A DNA stretch of 48,025 nt from Erysipelotrichaceae bacterium (GCA_013334325.1 JAAXXT010000017.1:1-48025); one strand, 5' to 3'. Positions 32,269 through 41,801 are shown, counted from the stretch's first letter. The notes: generated from the letters alone by a model not told the origin. Made by a program: numbers and translations.

Positions 32269-34281
32269 TTGACAGACTATATTCCGTATTTAGTGTATGC
32301 ATTGATTGCGATTGTTGCTTTTTATGTTTTGGTTTTCAAGGTCTTTGGACTTCGGGTTATCAATTCAAATGAAGTAGCGGTGGTTGAAAAGTGGTGGAGC
32401 TTAAAAGGTTCCCTAAAAGATGCCATCATTGCCCTTAATGGTGAAGCAGGTTATTCACCTGATTTATTACGTGGGGGTATTCACTTTAAATCCGTCTTCA
32501 TGTATAAGATTCACCGTTATCCATTGATTACCATTCCGCAAGGACAGATTGCTTACATCTTCGCTAGAGACGGCTCACCATTGTCTCCTACTCAAACTTT
32601 GGGTAAGATCATTCCAGAAGCCAATAACTTCCAAAATGTTCGTGGATACCTACAAAAAGGTGGACAAAGAGGACCTCAACGTGGAATCTTACGTGAAGGT
32701 ACTTACGCCATCAATTTGGCTCAGTTTATCGTTATTACACCAACAGAAATCAAGATGATCGATTCGACTCGTCGTCAAGAACGTGCTGAACTTCAAAGCA
32801 TGCAGAATACTTTGCGTGATCGTGGTGCGTTTGGACCAGTGGTCATCATGGCTGAAAAAGACCAGATGTCTGATTTGATGGGGATCGTTACGGTTCATGA
32901 TGGGTTACCTTTACAATCAGGTGAGATTATTGCACCTAGCGTAGGAGAAGGCCATTCTTCTTATCAAGATCCTGAAAAATTCTTAGAATTAGGTGGACGT
33001 CGTGGTAAACAGATCCAAGTCTTAACCGATGGGACCTATTACATCAACCGTCTATTCGCGACCGTTGAGTTTAAACCAAAAACAGTTGTTCCTATTGGGT
33101 TTGTTGGGGTCGTTGTTTCCTTCTTTGGAAACGAAGGCAAAGACATTACCGGAGAAGACTACAGACATGGTGAATTGGTTGCTGAAGGCAGTAAAGGGGT
33201 TTTAGAGAAACCTTTAATGGCTGGTAAGTATGCGTTTAATACTGATGCTGGTAAAGTTGTATTGGTTCCTACAACCAACATCATCTTAAAATGGAATAAG
33301 ACTGAAACAGGGGATCATAAGTATGATGAAAACCTGACTGAAGTTGATATCATCACAAAAGATGCTTTCGAACCTGCACTGCCGCTTTCTGTCGTAATGC
33401 ACATCGATTACAGACAGGCGCCTTGGGTCATCCAAAGATTTGGCGACATCAATATGTTGGTCAATCAATCCTTGGATCCACTCGTATCTGCTTATTTTAA
33501 AGATGTCGCTCAAACCAAGACCCTCATCGAACTCATTCAAGAACGTTCTGAAATTCGTGAACGCGCTGTAGAAGAAATGAGAGCTAAATTTGCGAAGTAT
33601 AACCTACAATTAGAAGAAGTATTGATTGGGACACCACGTTCCTTGGTCAACGATCCTATGATCGAGAATATCTTGACTCAGTTGCGTGAACGTCAGATCG
33701 CTGAAGAAAAGAAAGTTACTTACGGTAAGCAACAACAAGCTGCTGAAAGTGAAAAGACATTAAGAGAAGCTCAAGCTGTTGCTGAACAACAAAGTACTTT
33801 GACAAGATCTAAGATCCAAATCGAAGTAGAACGTAACAGTGGGGCCGCTATGGCTTCCAAAGCTGAACAAGAAGCCAATCAGATCGTTGCCTTGGCTAAA
33901 GCCAATGCCACCAAAGTACGCGTTGAAGGGGAAGCTGAAGCTTCTAAAGAATCCAACGTTGGGTTGGCTAAAGCTCAAGCCATTGATGCTCAAGTTAAAG
34001 CTTACGGTGGAGCTGAATACCGCGTTATGCAGGAAATCGCCGATAAGTTGGCCGATGCCATTAAGAATGCGACCGTCAGTGTTGTTCCTAGTACCGTAGT
34101 CAATATGGGATCTAGAGACAATGAAGGTGGAAGCGATAATATCGTAGAAGCCTTGTTGAAATTGATCACTATGAATAAATTAGGGATTGAACTTCCTAAA
34201 GTTGAAGATAAACCTAAAGTAGCTCCTAAAAAAGCTCCTGTTCAAAAAGTTGTCGAAGCTGTTAAGGAAGAAGTTAAATAA
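32269..34281 (+). CDS. SPFH/band 7 (flotillin-like, YqiK-type) membrane protein
   Basis: 670 residues with a TTG start (GGAGG 7 bases upstream). One N-terminal membrane helix (about 6-27) is followed by beta-rich modules. A unit with GGQRGPQRGILREGTYAIN (about 131-149) recurs as GGRRGKQIQVLTDGTYYIN and, more weakly, as GVLEKPLMAGKYAFN. The SPFH domain proper covers about 340-480 (PLSVVMHIDYRQAP ... VSAYFKDVAQTKTLIELI). A long Ala/Glu-rich coiled coil follows (EEKKVTYGKQQQAAESEK ... KAEQEANQIVALAKANATK), then a Lys/Pro tail. Such proteins build membrane scaffolds. It stands alone; no NfeD partner is adjacent, which is unusual for this family. Confidence 0.88.
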   Translation: MTDYIPYLVYALIAIVAFYVLVFKVFGLRVINSNEVAVVEKWWSLKGSLKDAIIALNGEAGYSPDLLRGGIHFKSVFMYKIHRYPLITIPQGQIAYIFARDGSPLSPTQTLGKIIPEANNFQNVRGYLQKGGQRGPQRGILREGTYAINLAQFIVITPTEIKMIDSTRRQERAELQSMQNTLRDRGAFGPVVIMAEKDQMSDLMGIVTVHDGLPLQSGEIIAPSVGEGHSSYQDPEKFLELGGRRGKQIQVLTDGTYYINRLFATVEFKPKTVVPIGFVGVVVSFFGNEGKDITGEDYRHGELVAEGSKGVLEKPLMAGKYAFNTDAGKVVLVPTTNIILKWNKTETGDHKYDENLTEVDIITKDAFEPALPLSVVMHIDYRQAPWVIQRFGDINMLVNQSLDPLVSAYFKDVAQTKTLIELIQERSEIRERAVEEMRAKFAKYNLQLEEVLIGTPRSLVNDPMIENILTQLRERQIAEEKKVTYGKQQQAAESEKTLREAQAVAEQQSTLTRSKIQIEVERNSGAAMASKAEQEANQIVALAKANATKVRVEGEAEASKESNVGLAKAQAIDAQVKAYGGAEYRVMQEIADKLADAIKNATVSVVPSTVVNMGSRDNEGGSDNIVEALLKLITMNKLGIELPKVEDKPKVAPKKAPVQKVVEAVKEEVK

Positions 34282-34285
34282 TCAC

Positions 34286-34315
34286 AAAAGAACGTTGCCT
34301 ACGCAACGTTCTTTT
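34286..34315. terminator. Bidirectional intrinsic terminator
   Basis: AAAAGAACGTTGC and GCAACGTTCTTTT form a 13-bp stem with a 4-base loop between the convergent SPFH gene and the beta-helix lipoprotein gene. Confidence 0.9.
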
Positions 34316-34321
34316 ATTTAG

Positions 34322-36097
34322 CTATTTCTTAGGAGGACGAGTTCCACCGCCAGGTCCACCTTGACCACCAGGACCAGTTTGAGCGGCTCCTGATGAGGTA
34401 ATGGTTGAAGAGATGGTGAAGGTTGTCAATTGAGTTCCTTTTGTATAAGTACCACTTGTAGAGACATGATCGACTAGGCTTGTATCTAATGAACCACCAG
34501 AGTATACGGTGTAGGTGCCATTCGCTAGTGTTTCTGATGCGAAGACGAAGTTGGTTGCGCTTTTAATGGTCTCAAATGCTACGACTACTTTTCCACTTGA
34601 ATCTACTACTGTAATCAAGGTCCCAGTTGGTAAGGTTGAACTTAAGTTGACCATGACTGTATTGATTTCTGAAACGGAGGCTTGTTGAGCCATACCTGAT
34701 GATCCAACTGCGATGATGGTACCACCAGTTAAGGTGAAGGATTTGTTGTAGTCTAGAGTACCATTTTGAGATGCAGTAGGTCCATAAGCGATAAGTGTTC
34801 CGCCTGACATCGTAATTGTGCCGTTACTATCGACCCCATCACCCAAAGCACTTAAGAAGATGGTGCCACCGGTAATGGTTAAGGTTGATCCATCATCTTG
34901 AGTCATATTTGTGCCACCCTTAACGTAATCTACAGTATCTGTGGATGTATTGATCCCATCATCTAAAGCTACGAGATGAATGGTCCCATCGTTGATGATG
35001 ACTTCTGCGGATTCTAAACCTTCATAGGAGGTAGAGATATTGATGTCTCCACCGTTGATCAATAAGGTATCTTGTGCGGTAATCGCATCGTCTTGAGCGC
35101 TAAGTTCTAAAGTTCCACCACTGATCGTAAGTGTTCCTTTTGAATTCAAAGTATCTTCGGCTTGAGAGGTAATGTCTAAGGTTCCACCTTCTATCGTAAG
35201 ATCCAAGAGGGCTTTGATGCCTTTACCTGAATCATTGGTTCCTGCTTGAGATCCTGCGTCGATCGTAATGATCCCATCACTAATGAGAACTTGTGTTTCT
35301 GCTTGTATCCCATCTAGACCTGCGATGATCGTGATGACGCCTCCATCGATATCGATGTAGCCTAGACCTTGATCTAGGTCATTGGTGGATTGTATCCCAT
35401 CATGATCTGCGTTGATGATGAGCTGAGCGTCTTTTAAACTGACACTGTCTTTTCCTTTGATCCCATCTTTAGCTGCAGTCACATTGACTGAGGCATCGAT
35501 GATTTTGATGTCATTGGATCCATGGATCCCATTCTTAGAATTGGATGTAATATTGAGTGTGCCTAATCCATTGATCGTAAGATCATCTTTTGCGAAGATC
35601 GTCGCATCTGGATCCTCATCTCCATTTAAGGTATAGCTAGTCCCATCGATCAAGGTATTGACTGTATTTTCTAAAAGAGTCACTACGACTTTGTCTGCGT
35701 TGAGTAATACGAAGGGTGAACCATCTTTATTGGTGATGGTGACATTGTCGAAGAAGATATGGATGACGTCTTCTTTATCCGCTGCGATGAGGATCTGACC
35801 ATCGCTTAAGCTACCACTGATGAGATAATCGCCTGCGGCACTTAGTGTTAATGTAGATTCGTTGATCGATGAAAGAGCTCCATCTGAAGTGATAGAAGTC
35901 CCATTAAAGGTTATCTTCTCAACTGTAGCTTCATCATAGGAAGTATCCAGATCGTTGGTGCTGTAATCGACACTGATGGTGGTGGTAACTTGGGTCGAGG
36001 TATCCTCAACTTCAGTTGTGGTGTTGGTTGTGCTGGTGCACGCCGCTAAGGGTAATACGCTTATGAGACCTAGTGCGAGTGTTTTTTTGATGTTCAT
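34322..36097 (-). CDS. Lipoprotein with carbohydrate-binding beta-helix (Cthe_2159-like)
   Basis: 591 residues. The lipobox LPLAAC puts the lipid on Cys20, and a Thr/Ser-rich spacer follows. From about 140 to 430 there is a ladder of around ten repeats centred on DGI-like turns: KNGIHGSND, KDGIKGKDS, HDGIQSTND, LDGIQAETQ, DDAITAQDT, YEGLESAE, DDGINTS and GDGVDSNG. This matches the Cthe_2159 type of right-handed beta-helix, known to bind acidic sugars with calcium at such turns. The C-terminus is Gly/Pro-rich and basic. It is the last gene of a VTC-DUF4956 operon, so it is probably the surface product linked to those membrane/cytoplasmic partners. Confidence 0.85.
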   Translation of the reverse strand: MNIKKTLALGLISVLPLAACTSTTNTTTEVEDTSTQVTTTISVDYSTNDLDTSYDEATVEKITFNGTSITSDGALSSINESTLTLSAAGDYLISGSLSDGQILIAADKEDVIHIFFDNVTITNKDGSPFVLLNADKVVVTLLENTVNTLIDGTSYTLNGDEDPDATIFAKDDLTINGLGTLNITSNSKNGIHGSNDIKIIDASVNVTAAKDGIKGKDSVSLKDAQLIINADHDGIQSTNDLDQGLGYIDIDGGVITIIAGLDGIQAETQVLISDGIITIDAGSQAGTNDSGKGIKALLDLTIEGGTLDITSQAEDTLNSKGTLTISGGTLELSAQDDAITAQDTLLINGGDINISTSYEGLESAEVIINDGTIHLVALDDGINTSTDTVDYVKGGTNMTQDDGSTLTITGGTIFLSALGDGVDSNGTITMSGGTLIAYGPTASQNGTLDYNKSFTLTGGTIIAVGSSGMAQQASVSEINTVMVNLSSTLPTGTLITVVDSSGKVVVAFETIKSATNFVFASETLANGTYTVYSGGSLDTSLVDHVSTSGTYTKGTQLTTFTISSTITSSGAAQTGPGGQGGPGGGTRPPKK

Positions 36098-36114
36098 GAT
36101 TTTTTCCTTGAGCT

Positions 36115-36795
36115 TTAAGCTACGTAATCGCCGTTATAACTGACCAGCTGTATATTTGAAACGCCAGAAATCTTAGAGATCGCACTGATGAAGAGGGCGT
36201 TGGTGTCTTTCAGTTGAAGTTCGAAGATGAGTTCGAGATTATCTGCGGAATGCGTTTTTGATTTTAACTTGATCTTGCCTGCGTTTTCATTTAGGATGCC
36301 CCATACTTTTTCTTCAGCACTCACATCGTCCAAGTTACAGATGACCATATAGGGAGTATGATTGGTGCCTCTTCCTTTAAAGATAAGGACGAGTCCTATT
36401 AATATGGATCCTATTAAAGCTAAGGGGAATAAGCCAGCACCTAAGACAATGCCTCCTCCTATGGCCCAAAATAAGAATACTAAATCTAAGGGATCTTTGA
36501 TGGCTGTACGGAAACGCACGATCGATAAGGCACCTACCATTCCTAAAGATAAGACGATATTAGAAGTCACGGCTAAGATGATGAACGTCGTAAGCATCGT
36601 CAATAGAAGAAGACTCATATTGAAGGGTTCAGAATAGATCACGCCTTGGAAAGTCTTTTTATAGACGAAATAGATGAAGACTCCTAAGATAAAGGCAGCG
36701 AGTAGTGCCAAGACGACATCAGTGATCGATACAGCAGTTAAGTTTTCTAAGAATTTTGATTTGAAGATTTCATCGAAGGTGGTTGTCAGTAACAT
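36115..36795 (-). CDS. DUF4956 membrane protein
   Basis: 226 residues. Four membrane helices span about 25-150, and the conserved core is LSLGMVGALSIVRFRTAIKDPLD with FLFWAIGGGIVLGAG, characteristic of DUF4956. The C-terminal 75 residues form a soluble domain (YMVICNLDDVSAEEKVW ... SKISGVSNIQLVSYNGDY) that resembles a small alpha/beta regulatory domain. The function of the family is unknown; it is commonly linked to VTC-domain and CotH or carbohydrate-binding proteins, as here. It lies 11 bases after the VTC gene and 17 before the lipoprotein gene. Confidence 0.88.
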   Translation of the reverse strand: MLLTTTFDEIFKSKFLENLTAVSITDVVLALLAAFILGVFIYFVYKKTFQGVIYSEPFNMSLLLLTMLTTFIILAVTSNIVLSLGMVGALSIVRFRTAIKDPLDLVFLFWAIGGGIVLGAGLFPLALIGSILIGLVLIFKGRGTNHTPYMVICNLDDVSAEEKVWGILNENAGKIKLKSKTHSADNLELIFELQLKDTNALFISAISKISGVSNIQLVSYNGDYVA

Positions 36796-36806
36796 GTTTT
36801 TTCTCC

Positions 36807-37511
36807 TTAAGTGTTAAACAGACGGGATAGACTGTATTTAGAATGAGCGGTTTGGATCGTATTAGGTACTTGAATCAAGTGTCTTACGATCTCAGGTAAG
36901 TATCTATCATATTTGACTTCTAAGAGACACTGTTGAGTTAATTGAGGTACTAAACTTAGCTTGGGATCGAAGAATCGTCGGACATCACAACTGTTTCTTA
37001 TTTGAGAATCAAGCGTGATCCTTACGTTACCTGCGTTATAGAGATAAGGCATTCGTTGATAGGCAACGATCACTTTCGCTCGTAAGCCACGTTGTCTGGC
37101 TTTAAGATAGAACTCTCTTAGTAGAGGATCTTGAGATCCTTTGATGACTTCGAATCTACCTTCGATGAGACCTTGAGCCTCATCTTGAGTCAATCTACTG
37201 ATCAACTTGGTTCCTTTAGAGAGCTTTTTAACTTTCTTCTCGAGATTGATGAAGGAAGTATCGTTATTATAGTAACGTATCCTAAACTTCTCTCGATCTC
37301 CTGAACCTATTAGATTATCCAACCAAGCAGTATCACTGAAGTCATCGAAGTAGACGCTTTTTACAGTGTATCCATTTGAATCCGCATGAGGATCCAAGCT
37401 TAAGACCGTTTTGAGTTTCTTGTCTAGGATGAGATGATCCATCTTATTGATAAGATACTTTAGTTCACTTCGTTCACAGGTTTCTATCATAGGGTGCTTT
37501 CTAAGAGACAT
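36807..37511 (-). CDS. VTC-domain protein (polyphosphate polymerase-like)
   Basis: 234 residues, a single VTC catalytic-type domain of the triphosphate tunnel fold. ERSELKYLI, YTVKSVYFDD, REKFRIRYYN, NLEKKVKKLSKGTK and LLEVKYDRYLP supply the alternating Lys/Arg and Glu residues that line the tunnel. In yeast, Vtc4 makes polyphosphate from ATP. In bacteria this domain next to DUF4956 is widespread but little tested. It is the first gene of a three-gene operon. The start may instead be the ATG 7 codons further in; neither has a clear ribosome binding site. Confidence 0.85.
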   Translation of the reverse strand: MSLRKHPMIETCERSELKYLINKMDHLILDKKLKTVLSLDPHADSNGYTVKSVYFDDFSDTAWLDNLIGSGDREKFRIRYYNNDTSFINLEKKVKKLSKGTKLISRLTQDEAQGLIEGRFEVIKGSQDPLLREFYLKARQRGLRAKVIVAYQRMPYLYNAGNVRITLDSQIRNSCDVRRFFDPKLSLVPQLTQQCLLEVKYDRYLPEIVRHLIQVPNTIQTAHSKYSLSRLFNT

Positions 37512-37589
37512 CTCTTGGTTGTAACCATTATTGACCTTGAATATGGCGGAAATATGATGATTTTAAGATTTTCTTGTGTTTAAGGATAA

Positions 37590-37618
37590 AAGACAAAAAG
37601 TAATGACTGGTGTATAAT
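37590..37618 (+). promoter_or_regulatory. Promoter of the tldD-tldE operon
   Basis: AAGACA, a 17-base spacer and a perfect TATAAT lie 25 bases before the TldD start codon, with GAAAGGGTG as ribosome binding site. Confidence 0.6.
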
Positions 37619-37642
37619 AAACCATAACGAAAGGGTGACCTT

Positions 37643-39064
37643 ATGAACGTAAAACCATCAACGTATTTACTTAGTTTAAGAAGAGATCTTAAAACGATCA
37701 TTACTGAACTAAGCAGTCATTTTGATTATGTATCTGTATTGGCTTCTGACTCTAAAGGAAAAGCTTATAGTGTTCGTACGAGAAGTATGGATATTAGAGA
37801 CTTTATGGGAGAAAGAGGGCTTGTGTTTAGAGCTGTATGTCAAGGAAGAGTCGCTGAAGTATCCCTCAATGATTTAAAGTTAAGTGTCCCTATGGATGCC
37901 TCACAAAAAGTCATGGATCTATTAAGATCTCAGTTTGAACTTCAAGAAAAATTCGATTCTGTATTGGTTGATCTTTCTCATGAAGAAAGCACAACACTGG
38001 ATGTGACAAAAGCGTATGGGACTGCTTTTGAGACAAAGAGCCCAGAAGAAAAGCTTTCTATCTTATCCGAGATCGTTAAAGAAGTAGGCTCAAGAGATCC
38101 TCGTATCGTCAATACCGTGGTTCAATTCTGTGAAGTTACAGTCTCTAAATTATTCATCTCAACGAAGAAAGATATGCTTCAATCTTATCCTTGGTCACAA
38201 GCCTATATCGTGGCTTTAGGGAATGGGGAAAGCGGAATCAAGATGTGTTATAACGCGGTCAGTGGAATGAAAGGTCTAGAGCTCTTAGATGAACTTAAAG
38301 GTCTCATCGATACAGCTGTCAAGAATCTTGATGACACACTAAAAACAACGCCTATCGTACCTGGTGAATATGAGATCATCTGTACTCCAGACATTACCGG
38401 TCTGATCGCCCATGAAGCTTTTGGCCATGGGGTAGAAATGGATATGTTTGTGAAGAATCGTGCTCAAGCTCCTCAGTTCATCAATAAAGCTGTTGCGAGT
38501 CCTTTAGTAGGCATGCATGATGGGGCCTTAGTCTATGATCAAGTCTCCTCTTATGCCTTCGATGATGAAGGTACTTTAGCCCATGATACTGTAGTTATAG
38601 AGAATGGGATCCTTAAACAAGGCATCTGTGATGCCTTAAGTGCGTCTCGTTTAAACACAGTTCCTACAGGTAATGGTAAACGCGAAAATTTTGAACGTAA
38701 AGCCTATACAAGAATGACTTCTACCTATTTCACTTCAGGATCTGATCGTTTAGAAGACATGATCTCTTCTATTAAAAAAGGATATCTATTAGATGGGATG
38801 GAAAGTGGTATGGAAGATCCTAAGAATTGGGGCATACAATGTGTTCTTTCAAGAGGTTATGAAATCATCGATGGGAAAATGACAGGTAAGGTCGTGGGTC
38901 CAATCATTTTAACGGGCTATGTGATCGATCTCTTAAAATCGATCACGATGGTTTCTCCTGAAATCGAGCTTTCAGGTTCAGGCTTCTGTGGAAAAGGTCA
39001 TAAAGAATGGGTCAAGACTGCCAATGGCGGGGCTTATATTAAAGCCACAGCGAGGTTAGGTTAA
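37643..39064 (+). CDS. tldD: TldD-type metalloprotease subunit
   Basis: 473 residues. The zinc-binding motif HEAFGH is at 257-262 (ITGLIAHEAFGHGVEMD), and the C-terminal cysteine segment is in SGSGFCGKGH. The N-terminal half is the usual TldD substrate-chamber domain. TldD with TldE forms a heterodimeric protease that cleaves unfolded peptides, for example microcin precursors in E. coli. The stop and the start of the partner share a base (TAATG). No RiPP precursor or modifying enzyme is nearby, so it is likely a general peptidase. Confidence 0.92.
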   Translation: MNVKPSTYLLSLRRDLKTIITELSSHFDYVSVLASDSKGKAYSVRTRSMDIRDFMGERGLVFRAVCQGRVAEVSLNDLKLSVPMDASQKVMDLLRSQFELQEKFDSVLVDLSHEESTTLDVTKAYGTAFETKSPEEKLSILSEIVKEVGSRDPRIVNTVVQFCEVTVSKLFISTKKDMLQSYPWSQAYIVALGNGESGIKMCYNAVSGMKGLELLDELKGLIDTAVKNLDDTLKTTPIVPGEYEIICTPDITGLIAHEAFGHGVEMDMFVKNRAQAPQFINKAVASPLVGMHDGALVYDQVSSYAFDDEGTLAHDTVVIENGILKQGICDALSASRLNTVPTGNGKRENFERKAYTRMTSTYFTSGSDRLEDMISSIKKGYLLDGMESGMEDPKNWGIQCVLSRGYEIIDGKMTGKVVGPIILTGYVIDLLKSITMVSPEIELSGSGFCGKGHKEWVKTANGGAYIKATARLG

Positions 39065-40344
39065 TGAAAAATCTAGAAAATATCTTAAAAGGCTATCCTG
39101 AAATCAACGATTATGTCATTCATTCACGCACCACTAAAAGTGCCGAATGGTTCTTCATCAAAGATAAACTGGACCAATCCAGAAGAAAAGAAGTGTCTTA
39201 TTCATCCGTGAAGATCTTCGTCGATGATGTTGAAGGCAAGACTCGTGGTAATTCTGAAGTCTTGATCTATCCTACCCATACGACAGAAGAGATACAACAC
39301 TTGATTCATGAGGCTGTCTTAAGTGCCAAGTTGATCAAGAACCAGATCTATAGCTTGCCTGTTGAAAAAGAACTTGATTTTAAACAAAACGTAAAAGAAA
39401 ACATCGTTGAGGCAGGTCTAGAGATCATTGACTTTATTTTCGATACCGCAAAAAAAGCCAAAGGCGATCTCAACAGTTTCGAAGTTTTCGTGAATCATAA
39501 TACGATGGAATCCTTGAATAAGAATGGGCTTCATATCCATTATTCTACCCAAGACTGTTATATCGAAGTCATCGTCAATGCGAAGACCTCTACTCAAGAA
39601 ATCGAGCTTTATAAAGAATATAATTTTGGATCGTTGAATAAAGAAAGTTTATTCAATCAATTCAATGCCTTGTTTATGGAAGCCAAAGATAGAGCTGTAG
39701 CTTTGCCTACACCTAAACTAGAAAAGGCTGATTTGATCTTATCCAATGATAATGTGGAAAGCTTATTAGGCGTTTATGAAGCGTCTACGAATGTTGGATC
39801 GCTATACAATCACTCCAGTAACTTTACAATGGGTCAGAACCTTCAAGAGAACTGTGTTGGGGATAAGATCGAGATGAAGATGTTGAGTAGTTTAGAAGGA
39901 TCTATCTATACTTCTCCTATTGATGAATTAGGAGTCATCCTGAAGTCTTCTAAGGTTATTGAGAATGGTGTCTTTACGAAAGCTTGGGGAGATGCGAGAC
40001 ACTCCTTCTATATGAGTTTAGAACCTACAGGGAATTTAAAGAATGTTCAATTTAAAGGTGGTAAGAAGACCATCGCTGAACTAGAAAAAGAAGACGCAAT
40101 CGAAGTCTTAGATTTCTCCAGTTTCATCGTTGATAATTCCACAGGCGATTTCTCAGGTGAGATCCGTTTAGGTTATGTCTTGAAGAATGGGAAGAAGACA
40201 CCTATCAGTGGTGGATCCATCTCAGGTAACCTATTAGCGCTTCACCAAGAGCTATATCTATCTAAAGAGACACAACGCTCTAACCGATATGAAGGACCCG
40301 TTAAATGTCGTTTAAATGGGGTCTCAGTCGCAGGACTACAATAA
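39064..40344 (+). CDS. TldE/PmbA-type protease subunit
   Basis: 426 residues, the TldD/PmbA family without the HExxxH motif, as expected for the non-catalytic partner TldE. The segment NVESLLGVYEAS lies where TldD has its zinc site; C-terminal features are NSTGDFSGEIRLGYVLKNGK and GGSISGNLLAL. Its start overlaps the stop of tldD by one base, implying a fixed ratio of subunits. It is followed by a terminator hairpin. Confidence 0.9.
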   Translation: MKNLENILKGYPEINDYVIHSRTTKSAEWFFIKDKLDQSRRKEVSYSSVKIFVDDVEGKTRGNSEVLIYPTHTTEEIQHLIHEAVLSAKLIKNQIYSLPVEKELDFKQNVKENIVEAGLEIIDFIFDTAKKAKGDLNSFEVFVNHNTMESLNKNGLHIHYSTQDCYIEVIVNAKTSTQEIELYKEYNFGSLNKESLFNQFNALFMEAKDRAVALPTPKLEKADLILSNDNVESLLGVYEASTNVGSLYNHSSNFTMGQNLQENCVGDKIEMKMLSSLEGSIYTSPIDELGVILKSSKVIENGVFTKAWGDARHSFYMSLEPTGNLKNVQFKGGKKTIAELEKEDAIEVLDFSSFIVDNSTGDFSGEIRLGYVLKNGKKTPISGGSISGNLLALHQELYLSKETQRSNRYEGPVKCRLNGVSVAGLQ

Positions 40345-40347
40345 GTT

Positions 40348-40371
40348 AAACGCCGAAAGGCGTTTTCTTTT
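40348..40371 (+). terminator. Intrinsic terminator of the tldD-tldE operon
   Basis: AAACGCC-GAAA-GGCGTTT forms a GNRA-capped stem followed by TCTTTTT. Confidence 0.88.
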
Positions 40372-40449
40372 TGGGTAGTTATAGTGATAAGTGATATAAA
40401 TGAGCTACAATAAAGTTGAGCAGAATACAAAATGAAAGAAGGAACCCTA

Positions 40450-41796
40450 ATGTTTGATTTAACAGAATCAATGAATTTATGGATCAGTCACGTTAAGGAT
40501 AAAATGAAGCTTACTGAACTTGAGACGAAAGAGCTTAGGGAGAATTTAGCTCAAAGAACAGGAAATCTTTGTGCTCAAGGACTCACTGAAGAAGAAGCTT
40601 TTCTAGTTGCGGCTAAACGCCTTTCAAAAGAAAGTGGATTTCATCTGGTGCTTTCAGAAGGACCAGCGTGGAGAGAAGTCGCCATCAAAGCGAAAGAAAC
40701 ACGACCAGAAACCAATAAAGTAAGAAGTATCTTGATGGTGCTAGTGTTCTCACTTATCGCAGGAACGATGTCTAAACTACCTGAATTCATTTATGGGATG
40801 AAGGATTATACAATTGGGTATGATTTGATGATCTTTAAAAACATCACCTTATATGTCTTACCTTTGGTAGCTTTATATCTATTGCTTCAACATAAATCGA
40901 GTCGAAAGATGACGATGGTGTTGATGGGGATCTTTGCGTTAACCATCGTACTGATCAATGTGTATCCTTTTAATGGGGATCGTAATACTGAGCTTCTAAC
41001 GGGTCTTCATACACCTTTACTCATGTGGTTGATTATAGGAGTAGCTTATTTAGGAGATGAATGGAAGATCTCTAAAAGACGTATGGATTTTATAAGATTT
41101 ACTGGTGAAGCTTTCATTTATGGGGTCTTGATCTATAGTGGACTTATGGTTTTGATTGGATTTATCTTCTTGATCTTTAGCTCCATCAATATCGATGTAT
41201 CTGAATTCATTACGAAATATCTTATCGTTTATGGATCATATGGGACAGTCTTGGTGACAGTCTATCAAGTTGAAAAGAAGAACTTGATGGAGAATTTTGC
41301 GCCTATCTTGGCGAAGATCTTTAGTCCTTTATTTCTGATCGCGATGAGTGTCTTTCTCTTAACGATCGTATTTACAGGTAGAAATCCTTTAGTTGATCGT
41401 AGTTATCTTATTGCGTTTGATGCGATGTTGATCCTTGTCTTGGCTTTAGTCCTTTATGTAATATCGGCTAGAAAAGAAGATGAGAAGATAGGACTCTTTG
41501 ATTACTTAAGCATAGGTCTTATCACAACAGCTCTACTGATCGATGGGATCGCACTTGTAGAGATTATCTTAAGATTAGCCAGTATGGGGATCACTCCTAA
41601 TAAGATGGCTGCCTTAGGAGAGAATGTCTTGGTCTTTATCAATCTAGGAGGCTTAGCATACTTCTATATCAAAGTCATTCAAAAGCGAGTTCAATTTGAG
41701 ATCTTGGAACGTTTTCAAACAAGATATCTTGTGATCTATGCGGGATGGTTGGCTATAGTAGCCTTCATCTTCCCAATACTCTTTGGATTTCAATAA
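40450..41796 (+). CDS. Polytopic membrane protein with cytosolic N-terminal helical domain (DUF4153-like)
   Basis: 448 residues from the ATG at 40450 (GAAGGAA upstream). Residues 1-90 are soluble and helical (WISHVKDKMKLTELETKELRE ... LTEEEAFLVAAKRL), like the small N-terminal domains attached to permeases. About ten membrane helices follow. The motif IILRLASMGITPNKMAALGENVLVFINL (in outline) near the C-terminus recalls the DUF4153/DUF4173 pattern R-x-x-x-x-G-[IL]-T-P-N-[RK]. The role is unknown. It has its own TACAAT-type -10 about 40 bases upstream and a terminator. Confidence 0.65.
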   Translation: MFDLTESMNLWISHVKDKMKLTELETKELRENLAQRTGNLCAQGLTEEEAFLVAAKRLSKESGFHLVLSEGPAWREVAIKAKETRPETNKVRSILMVLVFSLIAGTMSKLPEFIYGMKDYTIGYDLMIFKNITLYVLPLVALYLLLQHKSSRKMTMVLMGIFALTIVLINVYPFNGDRNTELLTGLHTPLLMWLIIGVAYLGDEWKISKRRMDFIRFTGEAFIYGVLIYSGLMVLIGFIFLIFSSINIDVSEFITKYLIVYGSYGTVLVTVYQVEKKNLMENFAPILAKIFSPLFLIAMSVFLLTIVFTGRNPLVDRSYLIAFDAMLILVLALVLYVISARKEDEKIGLFDYLSIGLITTALLIDGIALVEIILRLASMGITPNKMAALGENVLVFINLGGLAYFYIKVIQKRVQFEILERFQTRYLVIYAGWLAIVAFIFPILFGFQ

Positions 41797-41801
41797 ACCA
41801 T

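Noticed and set aside
37643-40344. TldD/TldE as part of a RiPP maturation cluster
   Set aside because: No precursor peptide, cyclodehydratase, radical SAM or transporter gene lies nearby.
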